A DNA stretch of 6,132 nt from positions 1 to 6,132 of the forward strand of contig DAIERN010000090.1 in NCBI GenBank assembly GCA_027346765.1. Direction: 5' to 3'. Of this stretch, positions 5,982-6,132 are shown piece after piece; within the stretch, counting starts at the first letter, position 1; each line of letters starts with the position of its first letter. Origin of the DNA: Chloroflexota bacterium (GTDB lineage Bacteria > Chloroflexota > Limnocylindria > Limnocylindrales > CSP1-4). The notes under the pieces were generated by a model. It saw only the letters and a list, made by a program, of their open reading frames with translations, did not search any database and was not told the origin of the DNA. The position numbers and the translations under genes were made by a program.

Positions 5982-6132
5982 CCGCCCCACCTTTCCGGGT
6001 CGATGTCCTCAGGCGTGACCTGTTTGGGTTCGTTCCGCTCATGCGGAACCATCGCTCGAATCCATTGTTCCCGATCTTCGTAGGTGGGGAAGGCCCGACC
6101 AACCTCGGTCCCGGCCAGCCAGGCGGTGATCT
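5978..6132 (-). CDS. Hypothetical protein, C-terminal 50 residues (cut by window edge)
   Basis: A minus-strand frame enters from the right edge and is open to a TAA at 5978-5980. It encodes 50 visible residues, beginning ITAWLAGTEVGRAF and ending PEDIDPERWGG. The segment is hydrophilic, with many Glu, Asp and Arg, a short Trp-containing stretch (REQWIRAM) and a Pro-rich acidic end. I do not recognise a family. Support for it being real: the plus strand has no better frame here, the open frame fills the space exactly to the end of the transporter, and the peptide looks like ordinary protein rather than the Arg/Ala/Pro-rich translation of a shadow frame. Its stop overlaps the transporter's TAG by 4 bp in a tail-to-tail arrangement. 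The start lies outside the window. Confidence 0.6.
   Translation of the reverse strand, partial: ITAWLAGTEVGRAFPTYEDREQWIRAMVPHERNEPKQVTPEDIDPERWGG
6032..6049. repeat. Inverted repeat, 7-bp stem and 4-nt loop
   Basis: GTTCCGC and GCGGAAC are perfect reverse complements separated by TCAT. The hairpin lies about 50 bp past the second transporter's stop and inside the coding region of the convergent hypothetical gene. No T tract follows on either strand, so it is not a classic intrinsic terminator, but it could protect or mark the 3' end of the transporter message. It may be chance. Confidence 0.35.

Overview
The window is about 6.1 kb of dense, GC-rich bacterial DNA. Almost every base lies in a gene, codons end mostly in G or C, and genes overlap by 4 bp or are separated by less than 80 bp. 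No rRNA, tRNA, insertion sequence, CRISPR array or phage-like gene was seen. The gene content (an M16 peptidase pair followed by a PfkB-like gene, next to MFS carriers) and the composition would suit a high-GC environmental lineage such as Chloroflexota or an actinobacterium. This taxonomic guess rests on impression only, with no marker gene to support it.

Left half, minus strand: three genes are read right to left and appear to form one translationally coupled operon. First is a zinc-motif M16 peptidase subunit (1764-3113, HLFEH present). Second is an M16 partner that has lost the zinc motif but keeps the R/Y pair (280-1767). Third is the start of a PfkB/ribokinase-fold protein (283 to beyond base 1). 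Both junctions are 4-bp start/stop overlaps (ATGA and GTGA). The two M16 proteins look like the two halves of a cytoplasmic heterodimeric M16B protease. The PfkB-like protein lacks the usual substrate-binding parts of that fold.

Right half, plus strand: two diverged tandem copies of a 12-helix major facilitator transporter (3157-4554 and 4632-5981) are read away from the peptidase operon. They share many identical motifs and resemble the SLC45/GPH type of sugar:cation symporter, but the substrate cannot be read from the sequence. Only 43 bp separates the divergent start codons, so this gap plus the 5' coding ends must hold any control signals for both units.

Right edge, minus strand: the C-terminal 50 residues of an unrecognised protein enter from beyond 6132. 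Its stop codon overlaps the stop of the second transporter by 4 bp in a convergent arrangement.

Nothing seen amounts to a clearly new system. The points most worth a second look are the M16 active/inactive pair coupled to a stripped-down PfkB-like protein, and the tandem transporter pair divergently linked to it.
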